Numbered from the stretch's first letter, positions 7,660 through 16,926 are shown. The stretch: DNA of 64,000 nucleotides from Kitasatospora sp. NBC_01266 (GCF_036242395.1 NZ_CP108458.1:4526001-4590000); one strand, 5' to 3'. Notes: generated by a model not told the origin, from the sequence alone. Made by a program: numbers and translations.

Positions 7660-9503
7660 GCCGCACCACCCTTGGGCTTCTCGTCGTCGATGATCTCGGC
7701 GTCGACCACGTCGTCCTCGGGCTTGGCACCGGACTCGGCGCCGTCCGCGGCACCCGCCGCACCGGAGGCGTCGGCGTTGGCGTAGAGCGCCTGGCCGAGC
7801 TTCTGGGCGGTGGTGGAGACCTTCTCGGTGGCCTCGCGGATGGCCGCGATGTCCTCGCCCTTCAGGGTCTCCTTGAGCTCGCCGATCGCGGTCTCGACCT
7901 CGCTCTTGACGTCGCCCGGGAGCTTGTCGGCGTTGTCCGCGATGAACTTCTCGGTCGAGTAGACGAGCTGCTCGGCCTGGTTGCGGGTGTCCACGGCCTC
8001 GCGGCGCTTGTGGTCCTCCTCCGCGTACTGCTCGGCCTCGCGCATCATGCGCTCGATGTCGTCCTTCGGCAGCGCCGAGCCGCCGGTGACGGTCATCCGC
8101 TGCTCCTTGCCGGTGCCGAGGTCCTTGGCGCCGACGTGCATGATGCCGTTCGCGTCGATGTCGAAGGTGACCTCGATCTGCGGCAGGCCGCGCGGGGCCG
8201 GCGGCAGGCCGGTCAGCTCGAACATGCCGAGCTTCTTGTTGTACGCCGCGATCTCGCGCTCGCCCTGGTAGACCTGGATCTGGACGGAGGGCTGGTTGTC
8301 CTCGGCGGTGGTGAAGATCTCCGAGCGCTTGGTCGGGATCGTGGTGTTGCGCTCGATCAGCTTGGTCATGATGCCGCCCTTGGTCTCGATACCCAGGGAC
8401 AGCGGGGTGACGTCCAGCAGCAGGACGTCCTTGACCTCGCCCTTCAGCACACCGGCCTGGAGCGCGGCGCCGATCGCGACGACCTCGTCCGGGTTGACGC
8501 CCTTGTTGGCGTCCTTGCCGCCGGTCAGCTCCTTGACCAGCTCGGCGACGGCCGGCATACGGGTCGAGCCACCGACCAGGACGACGTGGTCGATCTCGGA
8601 GAGCGAGATGCCGGCGTCCTTGATCACGTTGTGGAACGGGTGCTTGCAGCGCTCCAGCAGGTCCGCGGTCAGCTGCTGGAACTGGGCCCGGGTGAGCTTC
8701 TCGTCCAGGTGCAGCGGGCCCTCGGCGGAGGCCGTGATGTAGGGCAGGTTGATCGAGGTCTCGGAGGACGAGGAGAGCTCGATCTTGGCCTTCTCGGCCG
8801 CCTCGCGCAGGCGCTGCAGCGCCATCTTGTCCTTGGAGAGGTCCACGCCGTGACCGGCCTGGAAGACCTTCACCAGGTGGTCGACGACCTTCTGGTCCCA
8901 GTCGTCACCACCGAGGTGGTTGTCACCGTTGGTGGCCTTCACCTCGACGACGCCGTCGCCGATCTCCAGCAGCGACACGTCGAAGGTGCCACCACCGAGG
9001 TCGAAGACCAGGATGGTCTGGTCGTCCTTGTCCAGGCCGTAGGCCAGCGCGGCGGCGGTCGGCTCGTTGACGATGCGCAGGACGTTGAGGCCCGCGATCT
9101 CACCGGCCTCCTTGGTGGCCTGGCGCTCGGAGTCGGAGAAGTAGGCCGGGACGGTGATGACGGCGTCGGTGACCGTCTCGCCCAGGTAGGCCTCCGCGTC
9201 GCGCTTCAGCTTCTGCAGGATGAAGGCGCTGATCTGCTGCGGGTTGAAGTCCTTGCCGTCCAGGTTGATCTTCCACCCGGTGCCCATGTGGCGCTTGACC
9301 GAGCGGATGGTCCGGTCCACGTTGGTGACCGCCTGGCGCTTGGCGACCTCGCCGACCAGCACCTCGCCGTTCTTGGCGAAGGCGACGACGGACGGCGTGG
9401 TCCGGGCGCCCTCGGCGTTGGTGATGACGGTGGGCTCACCGCCTTCGAGAACACTGACGACCGAGTTCGTCGTGCCGAGGTCGATACCGACCGCGCGTGC
9501 CAT
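7656..9503 (-). CDS. dnaK: DnaK (Hsp70) chaperone
   Basis: A 615-residue protein starting at ATG 9503 (MARAVGIDLGTTNSVV), preceded by a GGAGGT ribosome-binding site; the open frame extends upstream to 9596 but lacks homology there. Actin-like ATPase domain (1-360) with the DLGTTNS, VPAYF, DLGGGTFDVS and GGSTRMP signatures; substrate-binding domain and helical lid follow. The C-terminus is acidic (DDVVDAEIIDDE). It is the first gene of the dnaK-grpE-dnaJ-hspR operon and is controlled by HspR through HAIR sites in its leader. Confidence 0.98.
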   Translation of the reverse strand: MARAVGIDLGTTNSVVSVLEGGEPTVITNAEGARTTPSVVAFAKNGEVLVGEVAKRQAVTNVDRTIRSVKRHMGTGWKINLDGKDFNPQQISAFILQKLKRDAEAYLGETVTDAVITVPAYFSDSERQATKEAGEIAGLNVLRIVNEPTAAALAYGLDKDDQTILVFDLGGGTFDVSLLEIGDGVVEVKATNGDNHLGGDDWDQKVVDHLVKVFQAGHGVDLSKDKMALQRLREAAEKAKIELSSSSETSINLPYITASAEGPLHLDEKLTRAQFQQLTADLLERCKHPFHNVIKDAGISLSEIDHVVLVGGSTRMPAVAELVKELTGGKDANKGVNPDEVVAIGAALQAGVLKGEVKDVLLLDVTPLSLGIETKGGIMTKLIERNTTIPTKRSEIFTTAEDNQPSVQIQVYQGEREIAAYNKKLGMFELTGLPPAPRGLPQIEVTFDIDANGIMHVGAKDLGTGKEQRMTVTGGSALPKDDIERMMREAEQYAEEDHKRREAVDTRNQAEQLVYSTEKFIADNADKLPGDVKSEVETAIGELKETLKGEDIAAIREATEKVSTTAQKLGQALYANADASGAAGAADGAESGAKPEDDVVDAEIIDDEKPKGGAA

Positions 9504-9524
9504 CGTAAATACCTCCACGGAAGA

Positions 9525-9545
9525 GTTGAGCTTTACGCACTCAAG
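9525..9545 (-). promoter_or_regulatory. HAIR element (HspR operator) 1
   Basis: On the minus strand the sequence reads CTTGAGT-N7-GCTCAAC, 12 of 14 matches to the HAIR consensus CTTGAGT-N7-ACTCAAG. It lies 22 bases upstream of the dnaK start codon, where HspR binding would block expression. Confidence 0.85.
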
Positions 9546-9576
9546 CGTGCCGTACCGGAGCGCCGACGTCAACAGA

Positions 9577-9597
9577 CGTGAGTCGTCCGGGCTCAAC
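9577..9597 (-). promoter_or_regulatory. HAIR-like element 2
   Basis: On the minus strand GTTGAGC-N7-ACTCACG, a weaker match to CTTGAGT-N7-ACTCAAG, 52 bases upstream of element 1. Streptomyces dnaK promoters are known to carry several HspR inverted repeats, so a second site is expected. A TTGACG hexamer lies between the two sites and may be the -35 box. Confidence 0.6.
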
Positions 9598-9810
9598 TTT
9601 CCAGCGCGGGGTCGGCGCGGGAGGTGCCGGTCGGCCGTGCGGGTCCTGGCCTCCGCCGATCCACGTGACCTCTGCCATACGCTTCTTCTCTGTAACCGGC
9701 CCGGCGATCCCGATAGCCTCCGGCGAGCCGGGGCCAGGGCGTGCCCGGGGCGCGATTATCGGGTGGTAGGCCGGAGAGAGACTGGTCACAGTCGGGCGCC
9801 AAGACTAAGT

Positions 9811-9822
9811 TACTCGCGGGTA
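9811..9822. promoter_or_regulatory. candidate operator TACTNNCNGGTA upstream of etfD
   Basis: TACTCGCGGGTA, an imperfect palindrome, overlapping the 5' end of a possible -10 box TACACT (9821-9826). The same motif, extended leftward to AGTTACT, occurs upstream of the FadE5-like acyl-CoA dehydrogenase (46971-46985) and again at 47000-47011. The shared placement upstream of functionally linked genes suggests a common regulator. The rest of the divergent gap 9598-9919 shows no gene. Confidence 0.5.
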
Positions 9823-9919
9823 CACTCCCGGGTGGGAGCGTGCGTGCCCCATGGCCGCAACCAGGCGGCCGACCGGACGCGGCCCCGTGGGACCCTCACC
9901 CGAGAATTCGGAGCAGCCG

Positions 9920-12139
9920 ATGCAACTCTTGGCGATCATCGTGTCGCTGGTCACCGCCTTGGTCGGCGTGGCGCTGTTCGCTCGTGCCATCGCGCAGATC
10001 TACGGTTTCGTCCGGCTCGGGCAGAAGGTCCCGGCCGGGGCACGTACCGACAACCCGGTGGCAAGAACGCTGACCGTGGCCAGGGAGTTCCTCGGCCACA
10101 CCCGGATGAACAAGTGGGGCATCGTCGGTGTCGCCCACTGGTTCGTCGCCATCGGCTTCTACACGCTGATCCTGACCCTGGTCACCGCCTTCGGTCAGGT
10201 CTTCGACGCCGACTTCGTGCTCCCGATCATCGGCAAGTGGACGCCGTACCTGGTCTTCGAGGAACTGGTCGGCGTGCTGACCACGCTCGGCATCGCGACG
10301 CTGATCGTGATCCGCCAGCTGAGCCTGCCGAGCCGGGCGGGCCGCAAGTCCCGCTTCGCCGGCTCCAACATGGGCCAGGCGTACTTCGTCGAGTACGTCA
10401 TCCTGATCATCGGCCTGGCGATCCTGACGCTGCGCGGCCTGGAGGGCGTGCTGCAGGGCGTGACCCACTACGAGGCCGGGTACCTGGTCTCCTACCCCCT
10501 GGTCAAGGCCTTCTCCGGGCTGAGCCTGAGCACCCTGCACAACCTGGTCTACCTGGTCGCGATGATCAAGATCGCCACCTCGTTCATCTGGATGATCACG
10601 GTCTCGCTGAAGACCGACATGGGTGTCGCCTGGCACCGCTTCCTGGGCTTCCCGAACATCTGGTTCAAGCGCAACGCGGACGGTGCCGTCACCCTGGGCG
10701 CGCTGCAGCCGATGACCAGTGCGGGCCAGCCGATCGACTTCGAGGACCCGGCCGAGGACGCGGTCTTCGGTGTCTCGCAGGTCGAGCACTTCTCCTGGAA
10801 GGGCATCCTCGACTTCTCCACCTGCACCGAGTGCGGGCGTTGCCAGTCGCAGTGCCCGGCCTGGAACACCGGCAAGCCGCTCTCGCCGAAGCTGCTGATC
10901 ATGAGCCTGCGCGAGCACGCCTACGCCAAGGCGCCCTACCTGCTGGCCGGTGGCGGCAAGTCGATGGAGGGCGAGGAGCAGGCCAGTGCCGAGCAGCTGG
11001 CCGGGGTCCCGGCCGCCGCGCTGGCCGAGGCCGAGCGCCCGCTGATCGGCACCGCCGAGGAGAACGGCGTCATCGACCCGGACGTGCTGTGGTCCTGCAC
11101 CACCTGCGGTGCCTGCGTCGAGCAGTGCCCGGTGGACATCGAGCACATCGACCACATCGTCGACATGCGCCGCTACCAGGTGATGATCGAGTCCTCGTTC
11201 CCCACCGAGGCCGGCACCATGCTCAAGAACCTGGAGAACAAGGGCAACCCGTGGGGCATGGCCACCAAGGCCCGCCTGGACTGGGTCAAGGAGCTGAAGA
11301 AGGAGACCGGCATCGAGGTCCCGGTGATCGGCCAGGACATCGAGCCCGCCGACGTCGAGTACCTCTACTGGGTCGGCTGCGCCGGAGCGCTGGAGGACCG
11401 GGCGAAGAAGACCACCAAGGCCTTCGCCGAACTCCTGCACACCGCCGGCGTCCAGTTCGCGATCCTCGGCAAGGAGGAGTCCTGCACCGGTGACTCCGCC
11501 CGCCGCCTGGGCAACGAGTTCCTCTTCCAGATGCTCGGCGCGCAGAACGTCGAGACGCTCAACGCCGCACTGGAGGACGCTCCGAAGAAGCGGATCGTGG
11601 CCACCTGCCCGCACTGCTTCAACACCATCGCCAACGAGTACCCGCAGCTCGGCGGCCACTTCGAGGTCATCCACCACACCCAGCTGCTCCAGCACCTGAT
11701 CGACGAGGGCAAGCTCGTCCCCGTCAACCCGGTCGAGGGCCTGATCACCTACCACGACCCGTGCTACCTGGGCCGCCACAACAAGGTCTACAGCCCGCCG
11801 CGCGAGATCATGGACAAGGTCCCCGGCCTGCGCCAGCAGGAGATGCACCGCCACAAGGAGCGCGGCTTCTGCTGCGGCGCCGGTGGCGCGCGGATGTGGA
11901 TGGAGGAGCGGATCGGCAAGCGGATCAACACCGAGCGGGTCGACGAGGCGCTGTCGCTCAACCCCGACATCATCTCCACCGCCTGCCCGTTCTGCCTCGT
12001 CATGCTCTCCGACTCGGTCAACGGCAAGAAGAACGACGGCGCGGCCAAGGAGCACCTCAAGGTCGTCGACGTCGCGCAGCTGCTGCTCGAGTCCGTCAAG
12101 GCGGTGCCGGCTCAGGCCCCCGAGCCCGCCGAGGTGTAG
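9920..12139 (+). CDS. etfD: EtfD-like membrane Fe-S oxidoreductase (heterodisulfide reductase-related)
   Basis: About 739 residues from ATG 9920 (MQLLAIIVSLVTALVG), with a GGAG site upstream. The N-terminal 270 residues hold several membrane helices (NarI/HdrE-like). Then come two ferredoxin motifs, CTECGRCQSQC near residue 301 and CTTCGACVEQC near 392, and two CCG-type domains (CPHCF; FCCGAGG near 650). This is the architecture of actinobacterial EtfD (Rv0338c type), thought to pass electrons from acyl-CoA dehydrogenases via EtfBA to menaquinone. It is divergent from the dnaK operon. Assignment by architecture; EtfBA is not in the window. Confidence 0.85.
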   Translation: MQLLAIIVSLVTALVGVALFARAIAQIYGFVRLGQKVPAGARTDNPVARTLTVAREFLGHTRMNKWGIVGVAHWFVAIGFYTLILTLVTAFGQVFDADFVLPIIGKWTPYLVFEELVGVLTTLGIATLIVIRQLSLPSRAGRKSRFAGSNMGQAYFVEYVILIIGLAILTLRGLEGVLQGVTHYEAGYLVSYPLVKAFSGLSLSTLHNLVYLVAMIKIATSFIWMITVSLKTDMGVAWHRFLGFPNIWFKRNADGAVTLGALQPMTSAGQPIDFEDPAEDAVFGVSQVEHFSWKGILDFSTCTECGRCQSQCPAWNTGKPLSPKLLIMSLREHAYAKAPYLLAGGGKSMEGEEQASAEQLAGVPAAALAEAERPLIGTAEENGVIDPDVLWSCTTCGACVEQCPVDIEHIDHIVDMRRYQVMIESSFPTEAGTMLKNLENKGNPWGMATKARLDWVKELKKETGIEVPVIGQDIEPADVEYLYWVGCAGALEDRAKKTTKAFAELLHTAGVQFAILGKEESCTGDSARRLGNEFLFQMLGAQNVETLNAALEDAPKKRIVATCPHCFNTIANEYPQLGGHFEVIHHTQLLQHLIDEGKLVPVNPVEGLITYHDPCYLGRHNKVYSPPREIMDKVPGLRQQEMHRHKERGFCCGAGGARMWMEERIGKRINTERVDEALSLNPDIISTACPFCLVMLSDSVNGKKNDGAAKEHLKVVDVAQLLLESVKAVPAQAPEPAEV

Positions 12140-12151
12140 CTGAGCAGGTAG

Positions 12152-12169
12152 AAGGCCGAAACCGGCCTT
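12152..12169 (+). terminator. terminator after etfD
   Basis: A 7-base perfect stem AAGGCCG/CGGCCTT with an AAAC loop, 12 bases past the etfD stop, followed by TCTC rather than a T tract. Confidence 0.6.
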
Positions 12170-12231
12170 TCTCGCACCGGAGTTCGGGCAAGGTGCGAAA
12201 TGTGCTTGCGGCCCGATGCCTCCCATATAAT

Positions 12232-12264
12232 GCCTGCCCCGGGTGCTAATCGCCCGGGGCAGGC
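12232..12264. repeat. 12-bp perfect hairpin preceded by TATAAT
   Basis: Arms 12232-12243 and 12253-12264 are perfectly complementary with a 9-base loop; a perfect TATAAT stands at 12225-12230 and an AT-rich tail (TTCTTAGTTAATAAAG) follows. It lies in the 325-base gap between etfD and the nucleotidyltransferase, about 200 bases before the latter. It may be a second terminator, an attenuator or part of a small RNA; the sequence does not decide. Confidence 0.6.
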
Positions 12265-12464
12265 TTCTTAGTTAATAAAGAACGCATATTCTCGACGAAC
12301 TCGGGAGCGCGGCACGGGGGCTGCGCCCAATCGGTGCGGCGGTCCGACACGTATGTGCTCGGCAGGCCGGTCGGCGCCCCGACAAGCACCCAAGCACCCA
12401 AGCGACGGCGCTGGTAGTACTCCACGCCAGGTCGCTGACCGGAACCAAGGGGAGAAACGCACAG

Positions 12465-13607
12465 ATGATCCAGGCGATCATGCTGGTCGGCGGTCAGGGC
12501 ACGAGGTTGCGCCCGCTCACCACGCACACCCCGAAGCCCATGCTCCCCGTCGCCGGTGTGCCGTTCATCGCGCACCAGCTCGCCCGGGCCGCGGCCGCCG
12601 GTGTGACCCGTGTCGTGCTGGCCACCTCCTACCTGGCCGAGGTCTTCGAGGAGCACTTCGCCGACGGCTCGCCGTACGGCCTGGAGCTGGTCTACCTGAC
12701 CGAGGTCGAGCCGCTCGGCACCGGCGGTGCGATCCGCAACGCCGCCGAGGGCCTGACCTGCGGCCCCGACGATCCGGTGCTCATCTTCAACGGGGACATC
12801 CTGTCGGGCCTGGACATCGCCGCGCTGCGCGACGGCCACGTCGCCGCCGGCGCCGACGTCACCCTGCACCTGACCCGGGTCGAGGACCCGCGCGCGTTCG
12901 GCCTGGTGCCGACCGACGAGAACGGCCGGGTGCTGGAGTTCCTGGAGAAGCCGGAGACGCCCGAGCAGATCGTCACCGACCAGATCAACGCCGGCTGCTA
13001 CGTCTTCACCCGTTCGGTGATCGACCGCATCCCGGCCGGCCGGGTGGTCTCGGTCGAGCGCGAGACCTTCCCCGAGCTGCTGGCGACCGGCGCCCTGGTG
13101 CGCGGTGTGGTCGACAGCTCGTACTGGCTGGACCTGGGCACCCCCGCCGCCTTCGTGCGCGGCTCGGCCGACCTGGTGCTCGGCCGGGTCGACTCGCCGG
13201 CCGTCCCCGGTCCGACCGGCGACGCGCTGCTGCTCGACGGTGCCACCGTGGACCCGGCGGCCGTGCTCAGCTCGGGCACTGTGGTGGCGGCCGGTGCCGT
13301 GGTCGCGGCCGGCGCGATCGTGGAGGGCAGTGTCGTGCTGCCGGGCGCCGTGATCTGCGCTGACGCCTTCGTGAAGGACTCCATCGTGGGCGCGTACGCC
13401 ACCATCGGTGAGCGCACCTCGCTGGACGGTGCGGTGATCGGCGACGGCGCGGTGGTCAAGTCCGACAACGAGCTGCCGAACGGCATCCGGGTCGCCTGCG
13501 GCACGCTGCTGCCGGTCGGCGCGGTGCGGACCAGCGCCGGCCCCGGCGGCTGCCCCGCCGGTGAGACCTCGGCGGCAGCGGTGCACGGCTCGGTGCTGCA
13601 GAAGTAG
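12465..13607 (+). CDS. NTP-transferase (mannose-1-phosphate guanylyltransferase type)
   Basis: A 380-residue protein from ATG 12465 with an AAGGGGAG site. The N-terminal nucleotidyltransferase domain has the signature GGQGTRLRPLT and KPMLPV, then a product/metal motif FNGDIL. The C-terminal third is a left-handed beta-helix of hexapeptide-like repeats rich in AV and GA. This arrangement fits GDP-mannose or related sugar-nucleotide pyrophosphorylases, which activate sugar-1-phosphates for cell-wall or glycan synthesis. The exact sugar cannot be fixed from sequence; glucose-1-phosphate thymidylyltransferase is the main alternative. Confidence 0.85.
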   Translation: MIQAIMLVGGQGTRLRPLTTHTPKPMLPVAGVPFIAHQLARAAAAGVTRVVLATSYLAEVFEEHFADGSPYGLELVYLTEVEPLGTGGAIRNAAEGLTCGPDDPVLIFNGDILSGLDIAALRDGHVAAGADVTLHLTRVEDPRAFGLVPTDENGRVLEFLEKPETPEQIVTDQINAGCYVFTRSVIDRIPAGRVVSVERETFPELLATGALVRGVVDSSYWLDLGTPAAFVRGSADLVLGRVDSPAVPGPTGDALLLDGATVDPAAVLSSGTVVAAGAVVAAGAIVEGSVVLPGAVICADAFVKDSIVGAYATIGERTSLDGAVIGDGAVVKSDNELPNGIRVACGTLLPVGAVRTSAGPGGCPAGETSAAAVHGSVLQK

Positions 13608-13729
13608 TCGCTGGTTGCCGGTCGGTGGGGCGGGGCAGGCGGGGCGGCGTGCGTCACAGCCCTGCTGCAATCCCCTTGGGCCCGCTGGAGGGTGACCCCG
13701 CCGAGCGCCTTTCCGGGTACCTTCGGAGG

Positions 13730-14710
13730 GTGGCTGGCAAAGGAAGTCTGAGCGGGAACGGTCGGGGCGGCGGCGAGCGCGAGCGCGCCGCCGGCGCTGC
13801 GGCGTACGAGCCGACCGAGCCCTACGGCGTGGACCCGTACCGGGCGGATCAGCCCGGGAACACCCGGGCGTTCACGGTGGACCCCGCGGGTTACGCCGGT
13901 GGATACCCCGGGGGTTCCGGCGCGGGTTCCGGCGCGGGGGACACCGGGGAGCCGTACTACTACGGCGGGGAGCCCGGTTACGGACCGGGCGCCGGGTACG
14001 ACGACGGCTACGGGGCCGGCGCCACCCAGCCCGACGCGCCGTCCTATGCCCGCTCCCGGGACCAGGCCCGCTCCCAGGACCGGGTCGGTGGCCAGGACCG
14101 GGTCCGGGCCCAGGACCACGTCGCCACCTACCGGGCCGGCGGCCGTACCGCCCCGCGCGCCGGCGGGCCCCGGCTGCACTGGCGTGAGCTGCTGTTCGGC
14201 ATCTACCGGGCGCCGGCCCGCACCTTCGACCAGATGCGCGACCACCAGGTCTGGCTGCCCGCGATCACGATCTCGCTGCTCTACGCGGTGCTCGCCGTGC
14301 TCGGCTTCGGTGACACGCATGACGAGGTGGTCAACTCCACCTTGGACATCGCCGCCTGGTCACTGCTCGGCGCCGCCATCGCGTTCACGGTGGCCGGCCT
14401 GATGCTGGGCTCGGTGACCTATGCGCTGGCCCGGCAGTTGGGCGGCGACGGCCCGTGGGCCTCCACGGTGGGCCTGTCCGTCCTGATCGGCTGGACCAGC
14501 GACGTGCCGCGACTGCTGCTCGCGCTCTTCCTGCCCTCCGACAACGTGGTGGTGCAGGCGGTCGGCTGGCTGACCTGGGTGTTCTGCGCCGTCCTGCTGA
14601 CCACCCTGATCCGCCGGGTGCACGACCTGCCCTGGGGCAAGGCGGCCGGCGCCGCCTCGCTGCAACTGCTGGCGCTACTGGTGCTGATCAAGCTGCCGAC
14701 GCTGGGCTGA
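13730..14710 (+). CDS. Yip1-domain membrane protein
   Basis: About 326 residues if started at GTG 13730; an upstream in-frame start at 13625 exists and the choice is uncertain. The first 150 residues are low-complexity, rich in Gly, Tyr, Arg, Asp and Pro, with short repeats such as SQDRVGGQDRV. The rest carries about five membrane helices and matches the Yip1 family pattern (ELLFGIYRAPARTFDQMRDH at its start). Integral membrane protein of unknown role. It ends 64 bases before the AlaX-like gene, possibly one transcript. Confidence 0.7.
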   Translation: MAGKGSLSGNGRGGGERERAAGAAAYEPTEPYGVDPYRADQPGNTRAFTVDPAGYAGGYPGGSGAGSGAGDTGEPYYYGGEPGYGPGAGYDDGYGAGATQPDAPSYARSRDQARSQDRVGGQDRVRAQDHVATYRAGGRTAPRAGGPRLHWRELLFGIYRAPARTFDQMRDHQVWLPAITISLLYAVLAVLGFGDTHDEVVNSTLDIAAWSLLGAAIAFTVAGLMLGSVTYALARQLGGDGPWASTVGLSVLIGWTSDVPRLLLALFLPSDNVVVQAVGWLTWVFCAVLLTTLIRRVHDLPWGKAAGAASLQLLALLVLIKLPTLG

Positions 14711-14774
14711 CCCGGCCCCTGACCGTTCTTACCCTCGCCCCTCGCCCCACTCCCCAACTGCACGGAGCAACCGA

Positions 14775-15692
14775 ATGACCCTCCCCACCACCCGCGTCAG
14801 CTTTCCCGGCGGCGCGGTGACCGGTGAGTCCACCGTCCTGGCTGTCCACCCGCTCGGCGACGGCCGGTGGGGCGTCGTCACCGCCGATACGCCGTTCCAC
14901 CCGCTCGACCACACCTGGCCCGACCAGCCTGCCGACACCGGCACGCTGACCGTGGCCGAGGGCGGTGTCGAGCTGGCGGTGGTGGACTGCCTGACCGGCG
15001 CGGTGGACCCGTCGAACGGTGAGCTGCTGGTGGGCGCCGACATCCCGGTGCGCCGTGGTGACGAGGCCTGGTCCTGGCTGGTGCTGCACGTGTTGGCCGA
15101 GCAGGCGGCGGGTTCGGCCGACTCGGCGCAGTCGCTGGTGGGTCGGCAGGTGACGCTGTCGGTGGATGCCGAGCGCCGCGCCGCGCTGTCCGCCGCGCAC
15201 ACCGGCTGCCACCTGCTCGCCCTGGCGCTGAACGCCGCGCTGGCCGCCCGTTGGCGCAAGGACCCGGGCCGTGCCGACGCTTTCGGCAACCCGGACTTCG
15301 ACAGCCTGGCGATGGCCTCCTCGGTGATGGACACCGAGGCCAGCACCGACGTCTACCGGCTCGGCAAGTCGCTGCGGAAGAAGGGCTTCACGGCGGAGGC
15401 GGCCGACGACCTGCCCGCCCTGGCCGAGGCGCTGCCCGCGATCACCACCGACGTCAACGAGCGGCTCGCCGCCTGGGTCGCGGCCGACGCACCGGTGCGG
15501 ATCGAGGTCCCCGGCCCCGAGCTGACCGCCCGGCGCCGCTGGCACTGCGAACTCCCGGCCGGCCCCGCAGACATCGCCTGCGGCGGCACCCACCTCCACC
15601 GGCTCGGCCAACTCGCGGCACTGGAAACCGAGTTGACCCTGTCGGCAGACGGTACCGAGCTGACCGCGGTGACCCGCCCCAAGCGGAGCTGA
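14775..15692 (+). CDS. AlaX-like alanyl-tRNA editing / metal-dependent hydrolase
   Basis: A 305-residue protein from ATG 14775. It contains the zinc-binding signature of AlaX and ThrRS/AlaRS editing domains: H-x3-H at 142-146 (HTGCH) and C-x3-H near 270 (CGGTH). AlaX proteins hydrolyse Ser or Gly mischarged on tRNA-Ala. The N-terminal region is a beta-barrel-like part seen in longer AlaX forms, but this version is diverged, so another substrate is possible. Cytoplasmic. It is convergent with dcd, 30 bases apart. Confidence 0.75.
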   Translation: MTLPTTRVSFPGGAVTGESTVLAVHPLGDGRWGVVTADTPFHPLDHTWPDQPADTGTLTVAEGGVELAVVDCLTGAVDPSNGELLVGADIPVRRGDEAWSWLVLHVLAEQAAGSADSAQSLVGRQVTLSVDAERRAALSAAHTGCHLLALALNAALAARWRKDPGRADAFGNPDFDSLAMASSVMDTEASTDVYRLGKSLRKKGFTAEAADDLPALAEALPAITTDVNERLAAWVAADAPVRIEVPGPELTARRRWHCELPAGPADIACGGTHLHRLGQLAALETELTLSADGTELTAVTRPKRS

Positions 15693-15722
15693 CCGGATCC
15701 CGCCAGCGTCGGCCGGGTCTCG

Positions 15723-16298
15723 CTAGATCTTGCTGCGGTGGAAGTTCAGGTAGGAACGTGACGGCGTCGGCCCGCGCTGCCCCTGGTAGCGCGAGCCGTA
15801 GCGCTCGGAGCCGTACGGGTGCTCGGAGGGCGAGGAGAGCCGGAACAGGCAGAGCTGCCCGATCTTCATCCCCGGGTAGAGCTTGATCGGCAGCGTGGCG
15901 ACGTTCGACAGCTCCAGCGTGACGTGCCCGCTGAACCCCGGGTCGATGAAGCCGGCCGTCGAGTGCGTCAGCAGCCCGAGCCGCCCCAGGCTCGACTTGC
16001 CCTCCAGCCGGGAGGCCACGTCGTCCGGCAGCGTGATCACCTCGTACGTCGAGGCGAGCACGAACTCCCCCGGGTGCAGGATGAACGCGTCATCGCCCTC
16101 CGGTTCGACCAGCCGGGTCAGGTCCGGCTGCTCCTCGGAGGGGTCGATGTGCGGGTATCGGTGGTTCTCGAACACCCGGAAGAACCGGTCCAGTCGGACG
16201 TCGATACTGGACGGCTGGACCATGGCCGGATCGAACGGGGCGACCACGACCCGGCCGTTGTCGATCTCGCTTCGGATGTCTTTGTCGGAGAGCAGCAC
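15723..16298 (-). CDS. dcd: dCTP deaminase
   Basis: A 191-residue protein from GTG 16298 (MLLSDKDIRSEI), full length for the family. The core EGKSSLGRLGLLTHSTAGFIDPG holds the catalytic Glu and nucleotide-binding residues, and the C-terminal QGQRGPTPSRS tail closes over the substrate. It deaminates dCTP to dUTP for thymidylate synthesis (a bifunctional dCTP deaminase/dUTPase is also possible in actinobacteria). Confidence 0.96.
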   Translation of the reverse strand: MLLSDKDIRSEIDNGRVVVAPFDPAMVQPSSIDVRLDRFFRVFENHRYPHIDPSEEQPDLTRLVEPEGDDAFILHPGEFVLASTYEVITLPDDVASRLEGKSSLGRLGLLTHSTAGFIDPGFSGHVTLELSNVATLPIKLYPGMKIGQLCLFRLSSPSEHPYGSERYGSRYQGQRGPTPSRSYLNFHRSKI

Positions 16299-16405
16299 GT
16301 CACGAGGTTACGTGCTCGTGCAGCGTCCTCCCAATCCATTCACCATCCGGCGGCCCTCCCGCACACCTGCCCGCTGCCCGGGAGGGCCCACATCCCTCGG
16401 GCCCC

Positions 16406-16627
16406 TCAGGCCAGGAACGCCCCGGCCTCCAGCCGCAGAGCCCGTGCCAACTCCGGCGGCGTCAGCGCGCTCACGTCCGCCGGCACCGAACTGCGCATCC
16501 GCCCGCACTGCGGACACCGGATCAACCGCCCCGGCCCCAGCCGCGCGGCTCCGAGCTGCTGCATCGGGAATGTGCTGGTACTGAACAGGTGCCCCTCGGC
16601 ACAACGAACAACGGTCCGCCGCTCCAT
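16406..16627 (-). CDS. small zinc-ribbon protein
   Basis: A 73-residue protein; ATG 16627 is preceded by an AAGGGGAT site, while earlier in-frame ATGs (16642, 16672) lack one. It has two cysteine groups, C (VVRCAEGH) and CPQC, with intervening His, consistent with a single zinc ribbon. Similar short proteins starting RRTVVRCAEGH are common in streptomycetes but have no known function. It follows dcd on the same strand. Confidence 0.75.
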   Translation of the reverse strand: MERRTVVRCAEGHLFSTSTFPMQQLGAARLGPGRLIRCPQCGRMRSSVPADVSALTPPELARALRLEAGAFLA

Positions 16628-16846
16628 CGATCCCCTTCCCATGCTTCCCCAACACGGCCGAGCCCCCAGCAAGCCGAGGTCCTCCGCCGCACCACGACAG
16701 CGTCACATTAGGGGATTTTCCGGACACCCCCACCATGGCTCGCCGTCGCCTCCGCGGCACCACCGTATCCGCGGCAGGCGTTTCGGCGCAGGGCGTGGGA
16801 TGGGGTAGCATGATGCATGATCGAGCCGTCGCTGACGGGTCATCAG

Positions 16847-16920
16847 GCGGGCGTAGTTTAATGGTAGAACATGAGCTTCCCAAGCTTATAGCGCGAGTTC
16901 GATTCTCGTCGCCCGCTCCA
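16847..16920 (+). tRNA. tRNA-Gly (anticodon CCC)
   Basis: A complete cloverleaf of 74 bases including encoded CCA. The acceptor arms GCGGGCG and CGCCCGC pair perfectly; the D-loop has TTTAATGGTAG, the anticodon loop is TTCCCAA giving CCC (reads GGG), and the T-loop is GTTCGATTC. No integrated element is attached to its 3' end. Confidence 0.95.
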
Positions 16921-16926
16921 ATGCTC

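Noticed and set aside
8010..9581. Long open frames opposite dnaK on the plus strand
   Set aside because: Antisense shadow of a high-GC gene; no recognisable domains, low-complexity Leu/Val/Asp content and a certain dnaK on the other strand.
9896..12226. 776-codon open frame opposite etfD
   Set aside because: Antisense shadow; etfD has full Fe-S motifs and domain architecture.
16847..16920. tRNA-Gly as an integration site
   Set aside because: No duplicated 3' tRNA end, integrase or element follows within the window.
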